Shown here piece by piece: positions 43,745 through 56,819 of a stretch of 64,000 bases of DNA. Origin of the DNA: Candidatus Nitrospira neomarina (lineage in GTDB: Bacteria; Nitrospirota; Nitrospiria; Nitrospirales; UBA8639); assembly GCF_032051675.1 (NCBI RefSeq), contig NZ_CP116968.1:4147001-4211000 (forward strand), given 5' to 3'. Below the pieces are notes generated by a model, which was not told the origin of the DNA, made no database searches, and worked only from the letters and a program-made list of their open reading frames with translations. Position 1 is the first letter of the stretch. Every line of letters starts with the position of its first letter. The position numbers were made by a program, and so were the translations under genes.

Positions 43745-46700
43745 ATGGGACAACCAGCCTTTGAGGGCAGTGTTCAGCGACATAGCTTTTCAAAAATTCG
43801 CTCACATATTGAAATTCCGGATTTAGTTGAGGTGCAGCGCCGTTCGTATGAGGAATTTTTGCAGGCGGAGACATTGCCGGATCGTCGTGAGGACAAGGGA
43901 TTGCATGCAGCGTTTAAAAGTGTGTTTCCCATTATGGATTATAACAATTCGGCCATTTTAGAATTTTCCAGCTATTCCCTGGGAACGCCAAAATATGACA
44001 CGAGGGAATGTATAGAGCAGGGAATGACCTTTGCTGCACCTTTAAAGCTTCGGGTGCGATTGGTCGTTTTCGATCAACAAGATAAAAGTGTGAAAAACAG
44101 GGTCCTTGATGTCAGGGAGCAAGAAGTCTATGTCGGCGAACTTCCATTGATGACCGAGCGTGGCACCTTTATGGTGAATGGCACGGAGCGGGTGGCAGTC
44201 AGTCAGTTGCATCGATCTCCTGGACCTTCATTTGGCCATGACAAGGGCCGGACTCATTCAAGCGGGAAAGTCTTATTTTCAGGTCGGATCATCCCTTATC
44301 GAGGGTCATGGCTCGACTTTGAATATGATGCCAAAGATATTTTGTATGTACGAATTGATCGCCGTAGGAAAATGCCTGCCACAATTTTATTAAAAGGTTT
44401 TGGTTTTAGTACTGATGACCTTCTCAAGATGTATTACCCTATTGAGGAAGTACGCGTCGTGAATGGGGGATTGCTTCGTAAGCTCGATCCCGACATTCAT
44501 GCAGGATTGCGATCTCCGGCAGACCTCTTTGAGAAGGGATCTAATGAGCCGTTGGTAAAAGAAGGTACCAAGCTCAATAAAACCCTCATGGGGCGTATTC
44601 GTGCAGCTGGAATTAAAGAAATTCCTATCAAGCAGGAAGATTTGGTTGGTCGAGCTGTGTTGACCGAACTTGTGGATCCTGGAACTCAAGAAGTAATTCT
44701 AGAAAAAAATCAACGACTCACGGCACCGGTGATGGAGCGAATTCTGGAAAGCGGAGTTGAAGGATTTAAGGTTATATACCTGGATAGTCCTACGACCAGT
44801 CCTGTCATCCTGGACACATTGGAAGCCGAGCGGACTAATTCAAAGGAAGAGGCCTGGGTGGAAATTTATAAACGCCTTCGGCCTGGGGAGATGCCATCCA
44901 TTGAATCGGCAAAATTGTTGTTCGAAAATCTCTTTCTGAATCCCAAGCGGTATGACCTATCCCCTGTTGGTCGGTTGAAAATGAACAAGCGATTCAACCT
45001 TGATTTGTCATTAGAACAGCGGACGTTATCCGATCAAGATATTGTCGAGGTGGTAAGATGCTTGGTGGATCTTAAAGCCGGAAAAGGTGCGGTTGATGAT
45101 ATCGATCATTTAGGCAATCGTCGTGTCCGATCGGTTGGCGAGTTGTTGGAAAATCAAATCCGTATTGGTCTGGCTAGAATGGAGCGAAGCATTAAGGAGC
45201 GGATGAATCTGCTCGATATGGAAACCGTGTTGCCTCATGACCTGATCAATGCCAAGCCTATCGTTGGTGCCATCAAGGAGTTTTTCGCGGGAAGTCAACT
45301 CTCGCAGTTTATGGATCAAACTAACCCGTTGGCAGAGATCACCCATAAACGTAGGCTGTCTGCTTTAGGGCCAGGTGGTTTGACCAGGGAGCGTGCAGGT
45401 TTTGAGGTTCGGGACGTCCATCCCTCTCATTATAGTCGTATATGTCCTATCGAAACGCCGGAAGGACCCAATATTGGATTGATTACGTCATTGGCTACCT
45501 ATGCTCGGATCAATGAGTTTGGGTTTATAGAGGCTCCTTTTCGAAAAGTAAGAAAAGGGCGTGTCACAGACGACGTTGAATTCCTTTCGCCATTGGATGG
45601 AGATCAGGTTGTTATCGCTCAGGCGAATTCAGCCATGAATAAGGAAGGGATGCTCACCTCGGAAACGATAACGGCCAGAGAAGCAGGGGAATTTGTGACG
45701 ACTACTCCTGATAAGGTGGACTATCTGGATGTTTCTCCTAAGCAGGTGGTTAGCGTGGCAACTGCGTTAATTCCATTTCTGGAGCATGATGACGCAAACC
45801 GGGCCCTTATGGGTTCAAATATGCAACGCCAGGCAGTGCCAACAATTAAAAGTGAGTCACCCTTGGTCGGGACGGGAATGGAAGCTGTGGTAGCGAGAGA
45901 TTCTGGATATTTGGCTATCGCTCAACGAGATGGGATTGTTGAATCGGTAGATGCGAGGAGAATTGTAGTCAGAACCGGACTTAAGGAAAAAGATGATAAG
46001 AAAAAAGGTTCTCGAATCCTGGATACATATGATTTGATTAAATTTCAGCGAACGAATCAAAATACGTGTATCACACAAACTCCTATTGTTCGAATTGGGC
46101 AACCGGTTAAGCAAGGGCAAGTGCTAGCGGATGGTCCAGCTATGGATCGGGGAGAATTGGCGTTGGGAAAAAATGTGCTCGTCGCCTTTATGCCATGGGG
46201 TGGATATAACTATGAAGATGCCATTCTTTTAAGTGAGAAAATGGTTAAAGAAGACGTGTTTACTTCTATCCATATCGAAGAGTTCGAAGTGGAGGCGCGT
46301 GATACAAAGTTAGGAAAAGAAGAAATCACTCGCGATATTCCTAATCTTGGAGAAGAGGCTCTTCGAAATTTGGATGAAAGTGGCATCGTACGAATCGGTG
46401 CGGAAGTCAAGCCAGGCGATATTCTTGTGGGAAAAGTTACGCCTAAAGGAGAGACCCAGCTGACGCCAGAGGAAAAATTATTGCGTGCCATTTTTGGAGA
46501 AAAGGCTGGAGATGTGAAGGATACCTCGCTTCAGGTTCCTCCAGGCATTGAAGGTATTGTCGTGGACGTCAAAATTTTCTCCAGAAAAGGCGTAGATAAA
46601 GATGAGCGGTCTCGGACAATCGAGACGGATGATCGCGTCAAAGTCGAGCGGGACTACCAGGAAGAATTGCGGATTATTGAAGAAGAACGGAATCGTAAAA

Positions 46701-47710
46701 TTCGGAAGCTATTGCTTGGGCAATTTGTCGGACGGGATTTAATGGACCCTGATAGTGGGGAAGTGATTCTCAAGAAAAAGGGTCGTATTACCGCGGAAGT
46801 TCTTCGCAAGTTATCTGATGATGATGCGCGTCGGGTGATTCTGGCAGACGCGGAAGAACAAAAAAAGCTGGATGAGATTGAACGGGAAGCGAAAGACCAA
46901 ATTGAAATCTTACAGACACAATACGATGAGAAAGTTGGTCGTCTTCGACGTGGAGATGAATTGCCTCCCGGTGTTATTAAGCTGGTCAAGGTGTATTTGG
47001 CAATTAAAAGAAAAATTGCGGTGGGCGATAAAATGGCCGGCCGTCATGGAAACAAGGGTGTCGTTTCTCGAATTATGGCTGAAGAGGATATGCCCTATCT
47101 CCCAGATGGGACACCCGTTCAGATTGTCCTGAACCCGTTGGGAGTTCCCTCTCGAATGAATGTGGGACAAATTCTTGAGACGCATTTGGGGTGGGCGGCA
47201 AAAGCGTTAGGAATTCAGGTGGAAACCCCTGTATTCGATGGAGCGTCGGAAAAGGAAATCAAAGAATTATTGAAAAAGGCGAATCTCCCTGAGTCAGGAC
47301 AATCGGTGGTCTATGATGGACGGACAGGCGAACCATTTAAGAGTCCGGTCACGGTGGGATACATGTATATGCTGAAACTTCACCATTTGGTGGACGATAA
47401 GATTCACGCTCGCTCAATCGGACCATATTCTTTGGTCACGCAGCAACCGCTTGGAGGAAAGGCTCAATTTGGTGGTCAACGTCTAGGAGAGATGGAGGTC
47501 TGGGCTCTGCAAGCATATGGGGCGGCTTCCACCTTGCAGGAATTTTTGACCGTGAAATCAGATGATGTGCCAGGACGGTCTCGAATGTATGAAGCAATCG
47601 TGAAAGGTGAGAACTTTTTGGAACCTGGTCTTCCGGAGTCCTTTAATGTCTTAGTGAAGGAATTGCAAAGTTTAGGGTTGGATGTGGAGTTGATTAAATC
47701 TGCTGATTAG
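43745..47710 (+). CDS. rpoB: RNA polymerase beta subunit
   Basis: Catalytic core subunit. It has 1321 residues. The rifampicin region at about 516-545 ([20 protein letters not shown], then [10 protein letters not shown]) shows the residues found in sensitive enzymes, with Thr where E. coli has a second Asn. [20 protein letters not shown] follows; near the C-terminus are [17 protein letters not shown] and the [12 protein letters not shown] motif. An AAGGAGACAGG ribosome-binding site lies 95 bp after rplL in a gap with no clear terminator. Confidence 0.97.
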   Translation: MGQPAFEGSVQRHSFSKIRSHIEIPDLVEVQRRSYEEFLQAETLPDRREDKGLHAAFKSVFPIMDYNNSAILEFSSYSLGTPKYDTRECIEQGMTFAAPLKLRVRLVVFDQQDKSVKNRVLDVREQEVYVGELPLMTERGTFMVNGTERVAVSQLHRSPGPSFGHDKGRTHSSGKVLFSGRIIPYRGSWLDFEYDAKDILYVRIDRRRKMPATILLKGFGFSTDDLLKMYYPIEEVRVVNGGLLRKLDPDIHAGLRSPADLFEKGSNEPLVKEGTKLNKTLMGRIRAAGIKEIPIKQEDLVGRAVLTELVDPGTQEVILEKNQRLTAPVMERILESGVEGFKVIYLDSPTTSPVILDTLEAERTNSKEEAWVEIYKRLRPGEMPSIESAKLLFENLFLNPKRYDLSPVGRLKMNKRFNLDLSLEQRTLSDQDIVEVVRCLVDLKAGKGAVDDIDHLGNRRVRSVGELLENQIRIGLARMERSIKERMNLLDMETVLPHDLINAKPIVGAIKEFFAGSQLSQFMDQTNPLAEITHKRRLSALGPGGLTRERAGFEVRDVHPSHYSRICPIETPEGPNIGLITSLATYARINEFGFIEAPFRKVRKGRVTDDVEFLSPLDGDQVVIAQANSAMNKEGMLTSETITAREAGEFVTTTPDKVDYLDVSPKQVVSVATALIPFLEHDDANRALMGSNMQRQAVPTIKSESPLVGTGMEAVVARDSGYLAIAQRDGIVESVDARRIVVRTGLKEKDDKKKGSRILDTYDLIKFQRTNQNTCITQTPIVRIGQPVKQGQVLADGPAMDRGELALGKNVLVAFMPWGGYNYEDAILLSEKMVKEDVFTSIHIEEFEVEARDTKLGKEEITRDIPNLGEEALRNLDESGIVRIGAEVKPGDILVGKVTPKGETQLTPEEKLLRAIFGEKAGDVKDTSLQVPPGIEGIVVDVKIFSRKGVDKDERSRTIETDDRVKVERDYQEELRIIEEERNRKIRKLLLGQFVGRDLMDPDSGEVILKKKGRITAEVLRKLSDDDARRVILADAEEQKKLDEIEREAKDQIEILQTQYDEKVGRLRRGDELPPGVIKLVKVYLAIKRKIAVGDKMAGRHGNKGVVSRIMAEEDMPYLPDGTPVQIVLNPLGVPSRMNVGQILETHLGWAAKALGIQVETPVFDGASEKEIKELLKKANLPESGQSVVYDGRTGEPFKSPVTVGYMYMLKLHHLVDDKIHARSIGPYSLVTQQPLGGKAQFGGQRLGEMEVWALQAYGAASTLQEFLTVKSDDVPGRSRMYEAIVKGENFLEPGLPESFNVLVKELQSLGLDVELIKSAD

Positions 47711-47763
47711 AGAATTAGCGTGGTTGTCCGGTCCCATCATTCAACATAATCGGAGGAACGAAC

Positions 47764-50700
47764 TTGGATAGTATCTATTCGCTTTTTGAAAAACCTCGTG
47801 ATGCCGTTTCATTTGATGCCATGCGAATTCGTATCGCTTCGCCTGAGAAGATTCGCTCGTGGTCTTATGGCGAGGTAAAAAAGCCAGAGACGATCAACTA
47901 TCGGTCCTTTAAGCCTGAACGGGATGGGCTGTTTTGCGCAAAAATATTCGGGCCAACCAAAGATTGGGAATGTAATTGCGGCAAATACAAGCGGATGAAG
48001 CACCGTGGAATTGTGTGTGATAAGTGCGGCGTGGAAGTCATCCAGTCAAAAGTTCGACGGGAGAGAATGGGTCATATCGAATTGGCTGCTCCTGTTGCTC
48101 ACATCTGGTTTCTCAAGGGTGTGCCCAGCCGGATTGGCATTCTTTTGGATATGAGTTTAAAGCAGTTGGAGAAGATCCTCTATTTTGAGGCGTATGTGGT
48201 CTTGGATACCGGCAATACGAATTTGAAAGAAAGAGAGCTCTTGACGGAGGAAAGATATCGTGAGTGCGTCGAGGAGTACGGGGCCAATTCTTTTAAAGTG
48301 GGTATTGGTGCCGAAGCTATTCGTGAATTATTGCGCAAAGTAGATATTAATGCTTTGTGGGATGAACGGCATGTCAAGATAAAGAGTACGACATCCGCTG
48401 CGGTGGGGAAAAAACTTACGAAACGATTGAAGGTCATTGAGGCGTTTCATAAATCAGGAAATAATCCAGAGTGGATGATTATGGACGCCATTCCGGTGTT
48501 GCCACCTGAGCTTCGCCCACTGGTGCCTTTGGATGGAGGCCGGTTCGCGACTTCGGATCTTAATGATCTTTATCGTCGAGTGATTAATCGCAATAACCGT
48601 CTCAAGCGATTGGTGGAATTGAAGGCTCCCGGTGTCATTATCCGCAATGAAATGCGAATGCTGCAGGAAGCGGTCGACGCGTTGTTTGATAATGGGCGTC
48701 GGGGCCGGGTCATCCGTGGCGCCAATAAGCGTCCTCTCAAGTCTTTGAGCGATATGCTCAAAGGCAAGCAGGGGCGATTTAGGCAGAATCTCCTCGGAAA
48801 ACGGGTCGATTACTCCGGGCGGTCGGTGATTGTGGTCGGTCCAGAATTACGGCTTAACCAATGTGGATTGCCCAAGAAAATGGCATTGGAATTATTTAAA
48901 CCGTTTATCTTTCATAAACTGGAAGAGCGTGGAGCAGCAACGACAATCAAAAGCGCTAAGCGTTTGGTTGAGAAGGAGCGTCCAGAAGTCTGGGATGTCC
49001 TTGATGAAGTGATTCGAGAGCATCCGGTTATGTTGAATCGTGCTCCAACTCTTCATCGTCTTGGCATTCAGGCTTTTGACCCTATTTTGGTAGAAGGAAA
49101 GGCTATTCGCCTCCATCCCTTAGTCTGTGCGGCTTTTAATGCGGACTTTGATGGGGATCAAATGGCTGTGCATGTTCCGCTTTCAGTGGAAGCCCAAATT
49201 GAGGCTCGGGTATTAATGATGGCGGCCAATAATGTGCTTTCACCGGCCAATGGTCGACCCCTATCAATTCCCTCTCAGGATATGGTTTTAGGATGTTATT
49301 GGTTGACCAAGGATCGTGATGGTGCCCGAGGAGAGGGGAAGATCTTTTCCTCTACAGATGAGGTTCGAATTGCCTATGATTCGCAGGAAGTGGAAGAGCA
49401 GGCGAGAATAAAAGTACGAATTGATGGAGATATGATTGATACGACGGTTGGACGAGTGATTCTTTCTGAGGTGTTGCCAGGAAGCATGCCTTTTTCACAC
49501 GTAAATCAGCTTATGACGAAAAAGGAGCTGACGAAACTGATTGATCGTGTGTATCGTCAAGCCGGTCTGCATGAAGTAGTCGTCATGCTTGATCAATTGA
49601 AAGATTTAGGGTTCTCCTATGCCACTAAAGCCGGCGTTTCCATTTGTATCGATAACATGCATATTCCGTCTCGCAAAAAGGAATTGATCGAGCGCGCCAA
49701 AGGAGATGTTTCCCAGGTTCAAGAGCAATACAGTGAAGGCCTGATTACTAATGGTGAGCGATACAACAAGGTTATTGATATTTGGGCCCATGTTGGCGAA
49801 GAAGTTGCTATTGAAATGATGAAGGAAATTAAAGAGGGAGGCGGGCGCGGCGCAGCAGAAGGTCTCAATCCTATCTTTATGATGGCGGATTCAGGCGCTA
49901 GAGGCAGTTCCCAGCAGATTCGGCAATTGGGAGGAATGCGCGGTCTTATGGCCAAGCCTTCAGGAGAAATTATTGAAACTCCTATTACCGCTAATTTCCG
50001 AGAGGGTCTCACGGTTTTACAGTATTTTATTTCGACGCATGGAGCACGGAAGGGGTTGGCAGATACAGCACTTAAGACGGCAAATTCCGGGTACCTCACT
50101 AGGCGTCTTGTGGATGCGGCTCAGGATGTGATTATCAGTGAGCCTGATTGCTTCACAACGGACGGAATTATCGTTTCGGCGTTAGTAGAGGGTGGAGAAG
50201 TGATTCAACCCCTGGATGAACGCATTCTTGGGCGGTTAACAGCAGAGGATGTGCTCGATCCCGTCACGCAGGAAGTCATTGTTAAAGCTCATGAAGAATT
50301 AGAGGAAGAGCTTTGTAAGACAATCGTTGAAGCGGGAATCGACCACGTAAAAATTCGTTCAGTTCTCACATGCCAATCTCGATGGGGGGTGTGTGCCAAA
50401 TGCTACGGCAGAGATTTAGCACGCGGCCGCCTTGTAGAAAAGGGAGAACCTGTTGGAGTCATTGCGGCGCAGTCTATCGGTGAGCCAGGGACCCAGTTGA
50501 CCATGCGGACGTTCCATATTGGAGGCACGGCCAGTAAGGTTGTGGAGCAAACGGTTCTGGCATCCAAGCATGATGGGACGATTAAATTTTTAAGTTTTGA
50601 CGCAAAGAAAAATGCGGATTTTTATAATCCCAGTATGGCCGTAAAGACTCGACAAGGGGATTGGGTGGTAATGGTACGCAATGGCAAAGTTGCCGTAATT

Positions 50701-51921
50701 GATGAGACTGGCCGTGAACGGGAAAAATATCCGGTGGTGTATGGAGGAAAGATAAAAGTCCCAGATGGAGGAAAGGTCGAAGTAGGACAGAAGTTTGTGG
50801 AGTGGGATCCGTATTCACTTACCATCTTGACTGAAGTAGGGGGGAAGGTGGCTTTCGGTGATATTGCCGAAGGAGTCACCATGAAAGAAGAGGTGGATGA
50901 AGTCACTGGTTTATCGCGTCGGGTCGTCATCGAGCAGGCAGGGACCAATTTGCGTCCGCGGTTGTCCGTTAAGGACGAGTCAGGAAAAACCGCAAAGCTT
51001 TCATCTGGATCTCCCGCACGATACCTCCTGCCAGTAGGAGCTCATATTTTTGTGGAAAAAGGATCGACTGTATATCCTGGAGATGTGCTGGCAAAAATAC
51101 CTAGAGAAACGACTAAAACAAAAGATATTACAGGAGGCTTGCCTCGGGTAGCTGAATTGTTTGAGGCGAGAAAGCCTAAGGAGCATGCGGTTGTCACCGA
51201 AATTGATGGAGAAGTGTCTTTCGGTGGTTTTGTGAAAGGCTTACGAAAGGTCGTCGTGGATAACAAGATTGGTGATGTAAAGGAATATTTTATCCCGCGT
51301 GGCCGACACGTAAATGTTCATGAAGGTGATTGGGTAAGAGCTGGTGAACCATTAATGGATGGGTCCGCTAATCCACATGACATTTTAAGCGTCTTGGGGC
51401 CAAGGGAGTTGCAGAAGTATTTGGTTGATGAGGTGCAAGAGGTTTACCGCCTTCAGGGAGTTGTGATTAACGATAAACACATTGAGGTCATCACCCGCCA
51501 AATGCTAAAAAAGGTGAGAATCGAGGATGCTGGCGATAGCGCGTTCTTGCCTGGCACTCAGGTCAATAAATCTGTTTTTGATGATGAGAATGAAAGGGTC
51601 ATTTCCGAGGGCGGGCAGCCAGCACTAGGTAAGCCTGTCTTATTGGGAATCACAAAGGCTTCGCTAAGTACTGACAGCTTTATTTCCGGGGCTTCCTTCC
51701 AGGAAACAACCAGAGTTCTTACAGAGGCTGCTATTAATGGCCGTACGGATGATTTACGTGGCTTAAAAGAGAATGTGATCGTCGGAAGGTTGATTCCGGC
51801 TGGAACAGGTTGGGGGGAGTATCGCGAAACATTTGTGCCGAAGAGGACAGAGGAAGATGTAGCTCTGTCTTCCGAGGATCAGTCAAGTTTAAATAAAGTT
51901 CATACGTCAAGTGAAAAATAA
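47764..51921 (+). CDS. rpoC: RNA polymerase beta' subunit
   Basis: 1385 residues. The start is TTG at 47764 with CGGAGGAACG upstream. The first zinc site has [20 protein letters not shown], the catalytic Mg site is [12 protein letters not shown] (Asp461, 463, 465), and the second zinc site near [16 protein letters not shown] is present. The bridge/trigger region ([19 protein letters not shown]) is normal. Follows rpoB by 53 bp. Confidence 0.97.
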   Translation: MDSIYSLFEKPRDAVSFDAMRIRIASPEKIRSWSYGEVKKPETINYRSFKPERDGLFCAKIFGPTKDWECNCGKYKRMKHRGIVCDKCGVEVIQSKVRRERMGHIELAAPVAHIWFLKGVPSRIGILLDMSLKQLEKILYFEAYVVLDTGNTNLKERELLTEERYRECVEEYGANSFKVGIGAEAIRELLRKVDINALWDERHVKIKSTTSAAVGKKLTKRLKVIEAFHKSGNNPEWMIMDAIPVLPPELRPLVPLDGGRFATSDLNDLYRRVINRNNRLKRLVELKAPGVIIRNEMRMLQEAVDALFDNGRRGRVIRGANKRPLKSLSDMLKGKQGRFRQNLLGKRVDYSGRSVIVVGPELRLNQCGLPKKMALELFKPFIFHKLEERGAATTIKSAKRLVEKERPEVWDVLDEVIREHPVMLNRAPTLHRLGIQAFDPILVEGKAIRLHPLVCAAFNADFDGDQMAVHVPLSVEAQIEARVLMMAANNVLSPANGRPLSIPSQDMVLGCYWLTKDRDGARGEGKIFSSTDEVRIAYDSQEVEEQARIKVRIDGDMIDTTVGRVILSEVLPGSMPFSHVNQLMTKKELTKLIDRVYRQAGLHEVVVMLDQLKDLGFSYATKAGVSICIDNMHIPSRKKELIERAKGDVSQVQEQYSEGLITNGERYNKVIDIWAHVGEEVAIEMMKEIKEGGGRGAAEGLNPIFMMADSGARGSSQQIRQLGGMRGLMAKPSGEIIETPITANFREGLTVLQYFISTHGARKGLADTALKTANSGYLTRRLVDAAQDVIISEPDCFTTDGIIVSALVEGGEVIQPLDERILGRLTAEDVLDPVTQEVIVKAHEELEEELCKTIVEAGIDHVKIRSVLTCQSRWGVCAKCYGRDLARGRLVEKGEPVGVIAAQSIGEPGTQLTMRTFHIGGTASKVVEQTVLASKHDGTIKFLSFDAKKNADFYNPSMAVKTRQGDWVVMVRNGKVAVIDETGREREKYPVVYGGKIKVPDGGKVEVGQKFVEWDPYSLTILTEVGGKVAFGDIAEGVTMKEEVDEVTGLSRRVVIEQAGTNLRPRLSVKDESGKTAKLSSGSPARYLLPVGAHIFVEKGSTVYPGDVLAKIPRETTKTKDITGGLPRVAELFEARKPKEHAVVTEIDGEVSFGGFVKGLRKVVVDNKIGDVKEYFIPRGRHVNVHEGDWVRAGEPLMDGSANPHDILSVLGPRELQKYLVDEVQEVYRLQGVVINDKHIEVITRQMLKKVRIEDAGDSAFLPGTQVNKSVFDDENERVISEGGQPALGKPVLLGITKASLSTDSFISGASFQETTRVLTEAAINGRTDDLRGLKENVIVGRLIPAGTGWGEYRETFVPKRTEEDVALSSEDQSSLNKVHTSSEK

Positions 51922-51954
51922 TTTTTAATGCTACGTTTCAGATGTAATGGCACC

Positions 51955-51983
51955 TTGACATAACGGAAATGAATCTATAAGAT
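51955..51983 (+). promoter_or_regulatory. Promoter of the str operon
   Basis: TTGACA (51955-51960), 17-bp spacer, TAAGAT (51978-51983), about 70 bp before rpsL and just after rpoC. This is the best sigma-70 match I saw in the window. Confidence 0.65.
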
Positions 51984-52051
51984 CACCCGGTTCGCCCCAA
52001 TAAATTTTCGACTTTTTAAATTTATTAAAAAGAAATTGTAATTGGAATAAT

Positions 52052-52423
52052 ATGCCTACAGTAAACCAGTTGATACGTGTCGGCCGTAAGGCCATTAAAG
52101 CAAAGAGCAAGAGTTCCGCTTTAAATCAGTGCCCTCAGCGAAGGGGAGTCTGTCTTAGGGTATATACTACGACTCCTAAGAAGCCAAACTCGGCATTGAG
52201 AAAAGTAGCAAGGGTTCGATTGACGACGGGCCTTGAGGTAACTGCTTATATACCAGGTATGGGTCATAACCTGCAGGAGCATTCTATTGTTCTGGTGCGT
52301 GGCGGTAGGGTGAAGGATCTTCCTGGTGTCAGATATCATATGATTCGTGGAGCATTGGATGCCGTTGGGGTTGCTAACAGGAAGCAGGGGCGATCAAAGT
52401 ATGGTGCAAAGCGCCCCAAGTAG
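52052..52423 (+). CDS. rpsL: Small ribosomal subunit protein uS12
   Basis: Decoding-centre protein. It has 123 residues. The [19 protein letters not shown] and [12 protein letters not shown] segments are intact, with Lys43 and Lys88, the residues found in streptomycin-sensitive ribosomes. First gene of the str operon. The upstream ribosome-binding site is weak (ATTGGAATAATATG). Confidence 0.96.
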   Translation: MPTVNQLIRVGRKAIKAKSKSSALNQCPQRRGVCLRVYTTTPKKPNSALRKVARVRLTTGLEVTAYIPGMGHNLQEHSIVLVRGGRVKDLPGVRYHMIRGALDAVGVANRKQGRSKYGAKRPK

Positions 52424-52486
52424 TAGGTCCCGCGCTTTTACCTTCGCTTATTTAATTTAAAATTCGTTAATTCTTTAGGGGAAAAA

Positions 52487-52957
52487 ATGCCACGTAGGCC
52501 ACTCGTTCTTCGTCAAAAGGTTGTCCAGGATGCCAGATATAAGGATCAAGTCGTTGGCAGGTTTTTGAATATTCTTCTGCAGGACGGAAAGAAGAGTACG
52601 GCTGAGCGGGTTTGTTACGGGGCATTTGATATTGTCAGGGAAAAGACGGGGGATGAACCACTTAAGGTCTTCCATGCTGCATTGGGAAACGTCAAGCCAA
52701 TGGTAGAAGTGAAGTCAAGAAGGGTCGGGGGAGCGTCTTACCAGGTGCCTGTAGAAATCCGTCCTGTGCGTCAGGTGGCTTTGGCCTTGAGGTGGATTAA
52801 GCAAAGTGCGTTGGCTCGAAGTGGTAAGAGTATGAGGGAGAAATTGGCGGCGGAGTTAATGGATGCTGCTAATAATAACGGTTCGGCGGTAAAGAAGAGG
52901 GATGAGACGCACCGGATGGCTGAAGCCAATAGAGCTTTTGCTCATTACCGGTGGTAG
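52487..52957 (+). CDS. rpsG: Small ribosomal subunit protein uS7
   Basis: Organises the 30S head. It has 156 residues: MPRRPLVLRQKVVQDARY, LLQDGKKSTAERVCYGAFDI, VGGASYQVPVEIRPVRQ and HRMAEANRAFAHYRW. In E. coli S7 represses the str operon; no such site was identified here. Confidence 0.96.
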   Translation: MPRRPLVLRQKVVQDARYKDQVVGRFLNILLQDGKKSTAERVCYGAFDIVREKTGDEPLKVFHAALGNVKPMVEVKSRRVGGASYQVPVEIRPVRQVALALRWIKQSALARSGKSMREKLAAELMDAANNNGSAVKKRDETHRMAEANRAFAHYRW

Positions 52958-53070
52958 TGTTTGAATATTGGTGCTGCGGGGGAGCTTGTCGTTTCCTAAG
53001 CGGAGATGGTTTTTTCTCTGTTTATCTATAATGAGCTTTGCCCTTGCCGGCATTGTTGTGTGAGGAATTT

Positions 53071-55152
53071 GTGTCAACAGATTTCATTTTAAGTCGGACT
53101 CGGAATATTGGCATCATGGCCCATATTGATGCCGGCAAAACTACGACTACCGAACGTGTCCTCTATTATACGGGGGTTTCCCATAAAATTGGTGAAGTCC
53201 ATGAGGGCGCGGCAACAATGGATTGGATGGAGCAGGAGCGGGAGCGAGGGATCACGATTACTTCCGCCGCCACCACCTGTTTCTGGAAGGAAAATCGGAT
53301 TAACATAATCGACACGCCTGGTCATGTTGATTTCACTATTGAGGTAGAGCGGTCCCTCCGAGTGCTTGATGGAGCTATAGCTGTATTCGATTCGGTTCAG
53401 GGAGTGGAGCCCCAATCAGAGACGGTGTGGCGACAGGCAGATAAGTATCAAGTTCCACGAATTGTGTTTATGAATAAAATGGACCGAGTGGGCGCTGATT
53501 TTTTTGCAAGCGTTCAGTCTTTAATTGATCGACTGGGGGCCAAGCCGATTCCCGTACAATTGCCTTTAGGGAAAGAGGATGGTTTGCGAGGGGTAATTGA
53601 CCTTCTGCTTATGAAAGCGTTGGTTTTTGATGATGAGACCCTTGGTGCGGCTTATTCTGTCCAGGAAATTCCTGATGACTATTTAGAGTTGGCAAAAGAA
53701 TATCGCGAGAAATTGTTGGATTCTGTAGTTGAGTTTGATGAAGGGGTGATGGAGCGATATTTGGCTGGTGAGGTTCTGGCTGTAGATGAGGTAAAGCGGG
53801 CAATACGGGCAGGGACGATAGGATTGAAAATTAATCCAGTCTTTTGCGGATCGGCTTTTAAGAATAAAGGTGTTCAGCCGTTGCTTGATGGTGTGGTTGA
53901 TTATCTCCCTTCTCCGGTAGACCTCCCTCCCGTTGTTGGTGTTGATCCTCATTCCGAAGCAGAGTTAACCAGAAAGCCAGAGGATAGTGAGCCGTTTGCT
54001 GCTTTAGCATTTAAAATAATGTCGGATCCTTTTTCCGGTCAATTAACGTATTTTAGGGTGTATTCAGGGAAATTGTCCGCTGGATCCTATGTGTACAACG
54101 TGGCAAAGGGAAAAAAGGAGCGAATAGGGCGCCTATTAAAGATGCATGCCAATAAGAGAGAGGAGATCGATGAGGTCTCTGCTGGTGATATTGCGGCAGC
54201 CGTGGGTCTCAAGGACACTCGAACAGGTGACACTCTTTGTGATGAGAAGCATCAAATTTTGTTGGAAGTAATAAAATTCCCCGAGCCCGTTATTTCTTTG
54301 GCTGTCGAGCCAAAGACCAAGCAAGATATGGATAAGTTGGGGTATTCTTTGGAAAAGCTGGCTCAGGAAGATCCTTCCTTCCAGGTGAAATCAGATGATG
54401 AGACAGGGCAAACGATCATATCTGGTATGGGGGAATTGCATCTTGAGATCATTGTTGATCGTCTTCTTCGTGAATTTAAAGTTCAGGCGAATGTCGGGAA
54501 GCCTCAGGTAGCTTATCGTGAAACCATCAAGGGAAAAGCGGAAGCTGAGGGGAAGTATGTAAAGCAGACCGGTGGTCGTGGTCAGTACGGCCATGTGTGG
54601 CTGAGGGTGGAGCCGGCAGAGTCTGGTGTCGGTTTAGAGTTTGTAAATAAAATTGTTGGGGGAACGGTTCCCAGGGAATATATCGCTCCGGTGGAAAAAG
54701 GGGTTCGAGAGCGAATGGAGAGTGGGATTCTTGCTGGATACCCATTGCGCGATCTTCGTGTCACGTTGTTTGATGGTTCTTTTCATGAAGTGGACTCGAG
54801 TGAGATGGCCTTTAAGATTGCTGGGTCAATGGCATTGGTAAGTGCCTGTCAAAAAGCGGATTTGGTTTTGTTGGAGCCGGTAATGAAGGTTGAAGTTCTT
54901 GTTCCTCAGGATTTTATGGGTGATGTGATAGGTGATTTAAATAGTCGGCGCGGAAAAATTCACGGAATGCGTGCAAGGGGAACTTCGCAAATTGTTGATG
55001 CTGCGGTCCCATTGAGTGAGATGTTTGGGTATTCCACGGATTTAAGATCAAAGACCCAGGGACGTGCCACGTACAGTATGGAGTTTGAGTCTTATGAGGT
55101 GGTGCCAAAGCTTATGGCTCAGCAAATTATAAAAAAGAATCAAGGGGAATAG
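53071..55152 (+). CDS. fusA: Elongation factor G
   Basis: Translocation GTPase. The GTG at 53071, with GAGGAAT upstream, gives 693 residues, the family length; an upstream TTG/ATG frame from 53038 adds 11 unlikely residues. P-loop [21 protein letters not shown], canonical switch [23 protein letters not shown] and [10 protein letters not shown] are present. The RGITI here contrasts with its absence from the EF-Tu encoded next door. tuf2 follows after 58 bp. Confidence 0.96.
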   Translation: MSTDFILSRTRNIGIMAHIDAGKTTTTERVLYYTGVSHKIGEVHEGAATMDWMEQERERGITITSAATTCFWKENRINIIDTPGHVDFTIEVERSLRVLDGAIAVFDSVQGVEPQSETVWRQADKYQVPRIVFMNKMDRVGADFFASVQSLIDRLGAKPIPVQLPLGKEDGLRGVIDLLLMKALVFDDETLGAAYSVQEIPDDYLELAKEYREKLLDSVVEFDEGVMERYLAGEVLAVDEVKRAIRAGTIGLKINPVFCGSAFKNKGVQPLLDGVVDYLPSPVDLPPVVGVDPHSEAELTRKPEDSEPFAALAFKIMSDPFSGQLTYFRVYSGKLSAGSYVYNVAKGKKERIGRLLKMHANKREEIDEVSAGDIAAAVGLKDTRTGDTLCDEKHQILLEVIKFPEPVISLAVEPKTKQDMDKLGYSLEKLAQEDPSFQVKSDDETGQTIISGMGELHLEIIVDRLLREFKVQANVGKPQVAYRETIKGKAEAEGKYVKQTGGRGQYGHVWLRVEPAESGVGLEFVNKIVGGTVPREYIAPVEKGVRERMESGILAGYPLRDLRVTLFDGSFHEVDSSEMAFKIAGSMALVSACQKADLVLLEPVMKVEVLVPQDFMGDVIGDLNSRRGKIHGMRARGTSQIVDAAVPLSEMFGYSTDLRSKTQGRATYSMEFESYEVVPKLMAQQIIKKNQGE

Positions 55153-55210
55153 TTTTCCTCTGGTATATTTTTCAATTCGGTAAGGCAAGGAATTCAAGAG
55201 GAGGTAGGGC

Positions 55211-56416
55211 ATGGCGAAGGCGAAATTTGAGCGGAAGAAGCCGCATGTCAATGTGGGGACGATCGGGCACGTTGACCATGGGAAGACGACCCTGACGTCG
55301 GCCTTGACGAAAGTGATGGGCGATACGGGGAAGGCGAAGTTTGTTCCCTATGATGAAGTCGCCAAGGCGAGTGAGAGTCAGGGGCGACGGGATCCGACCA
55401 AAATTCTCACCATTGCCATCTCCCATGTGGAATATGAAACCGACAATCGCCATTATGCGCACGTCGACTGCCCGGGGCATGCGGACTATGTGAAGAACAT
55501 GATTACCGGGGCGGCGCAAATGGATGGGGCGATTTTGGTGGTCAGTGCGGCCGATGGGCCGATGCCGCAAACGCGGGAACATATTTTGTTAGCGCGGCAG
55601 GTGGGCGTCCCGTTTATCGTGGTCTTTTTGAATAAAGCGGATAAAGTTGAAGACAAGGAATTGCTGGAGTTGGTGGAATTGGAAGTGCGGGAGTTGCTGA
55701 CGAAGTATGGCTTTCCGGGCGATGATGTGCCGGTGGTCATCGGGTCAGCGATTAAGGCCATCGAAGGGGATCAGAGTGAGGTGGGTGTGCCGTCGATTAT
55801 GCGCTTATTGGAGGCGGTCGATAGTTACATCCCGACTCCCCAGCGAGCCATTGATAAGCCGTTTCTGATGCCGATTGAAGATGTCTTTACCATCAGCGGG
55901 CGGGGGACGGTGGTGACGGGCCGGGTGGAGCGTGGCGTGGTCAAGGTGGGGGATGAAATTGAGATTGTGGGGCTGAAGCCGACGCAGACGACGATTGTCA
56001 CGGGCGTGGAAATGTTCCGGAAGGTGTTGGATGAGGGACAGGCGGGTGACAATATTGGAGCGCTGTTGCGGGGCACGAAGAAAGAGGATGTGGAGCGCGG
56101 CATGGTGTTGGCCAAGCCGAAGAGCATTACGCCGCATACGAAATTCAAGGCGGAAGTGTATATTTTGACGAAGGAAGAGGGTGGACGGCATACGCCGTTT
56201 TTTAATGGCTATCGTCCGCAGTTTTACTTCCGGACGACAGATGTTACGGGAGTGGTGCAATTAAACCCGGGGGTGGAGATGGTGATGCCGGGGGATAATG
56301 TGTCGTTTGAGGGTGAACTGATCTCCCCGATTGCGATGGAGCAAGGGGTGCGATTTGCAGTGCGAGAAGGGGGCCGAACGGTCGGAGCCGGGGTGGTCAC
56401 GGAAATCGTCGCGTAA
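55211..56416 (+). CDS. tuf: Elongation factor Tu, copy 2
   Basis: Same 401-residue protein as copy 1 (39138-40343), with the same non-canonical switch I at about residues 47-71 and Thr67 in place. The two genes differ at three silent sites only, at 55486, 55516 and 55549, all within 64 bp. Identity begins at GAGGTAGGGC just before the ATG and ends 3 bp after the stop. Codon use is again unlike fusA before and rpsJ after. tufA-like position at the end of the str operon. Confidence 0.96.
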   Translation: MAKAKFERKKPHVNVGTIGHVDHGKTTLTSALTKVMGDTGKAKFVPYDEVAKASESQGRRDPTKILTIAISHVEYETDNRHYAHVDCPGHADYVKNMITGAAQMDGAILVVSAADGPMPQTREHILLARQVGVPFIVVFLNKADKVEDKELLELVELEVRELLTKYGFPGDDVPVVIGSAIKAIEGDQSEVGVPSIMRLLEAVDSYIPTPQRAIDKPFLMPIEDVFTISGRGTVVTGRVERGVVKVGDEIEIVGLKPTQTTIVTGVEMFRKVLDEGQAGDNIGALLRGTKKEDVERGMVLAKPKSITPHTKFKAEVYILTKEEGGRHTPFFNGYRPQFYFRTTDVTGVVQLNPGVEMVMPGDNVSFEGELISPIAMEQGVRFAVREGGRTVGAGVVTEIVA

Positions 56417-56449
56417 GAAATACTGGTGAAGTGGAAAGGGTAGGTTTTT

Positions 56450-56761
56450 GTGGATCGAGACCGCAGAATACGAATTCGATTAAAAGGGTTTGATTATAGG
56501 GTATTAGATCAATCTCTTCGTGAGATTGTGGATACCGTTCGTCGGAGTGGCGCTCGCATTGCTGGTCCTGTGCCTCTGCCTACGAGAATTGAGAAGTGGA
56601 CCGTCCAGAGATCAACTCACGTTGACAAAAAATCACGGGAGCAGTTTGAGATTCGTACTCACAAACGATTGCTGGACATTATGGAGCCGACTCCCGAGAC
56701 TATGGACGCGCTGATGAAGCTTAATTTGGCGGCCGGGGTGGATGTAGAAATTAAACTATAG
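56450..56761 (+). CDS. rpsJ: Small ribosomal subunit protein uS10
   Basis: 30S protein and NusB partner in antitermination. It has 103 residues from a GTG start: [49 protein letters not shown] and [13 protein letters not shown]. First gene of the S10 set, 33 bp after tuf2. Confidence 0.96.
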   Translation: MDRDRRIRIRLKGFDYRVLDQSLREIVDTVRRSGARIAGPVPLPTRIEKWTVQRSTHVDKKSREQFEIRTHKRLLDIMEPTPETMDALMKLNLAAGVDVEIKL

Positions 56762-56819
56762 GTTTCTGGTCAAGGCTTCCCTTAGTTACAGTCAACTTAA
56801 TTTAGGTAATTATCGAATT

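Noticed and set aside
53038..53070. Upstream extension of fusA by 11 codons
   Set aside because: GTG 53071 gives the standard EF-G N-terminus and length, with a GAGGAAT site upstream.
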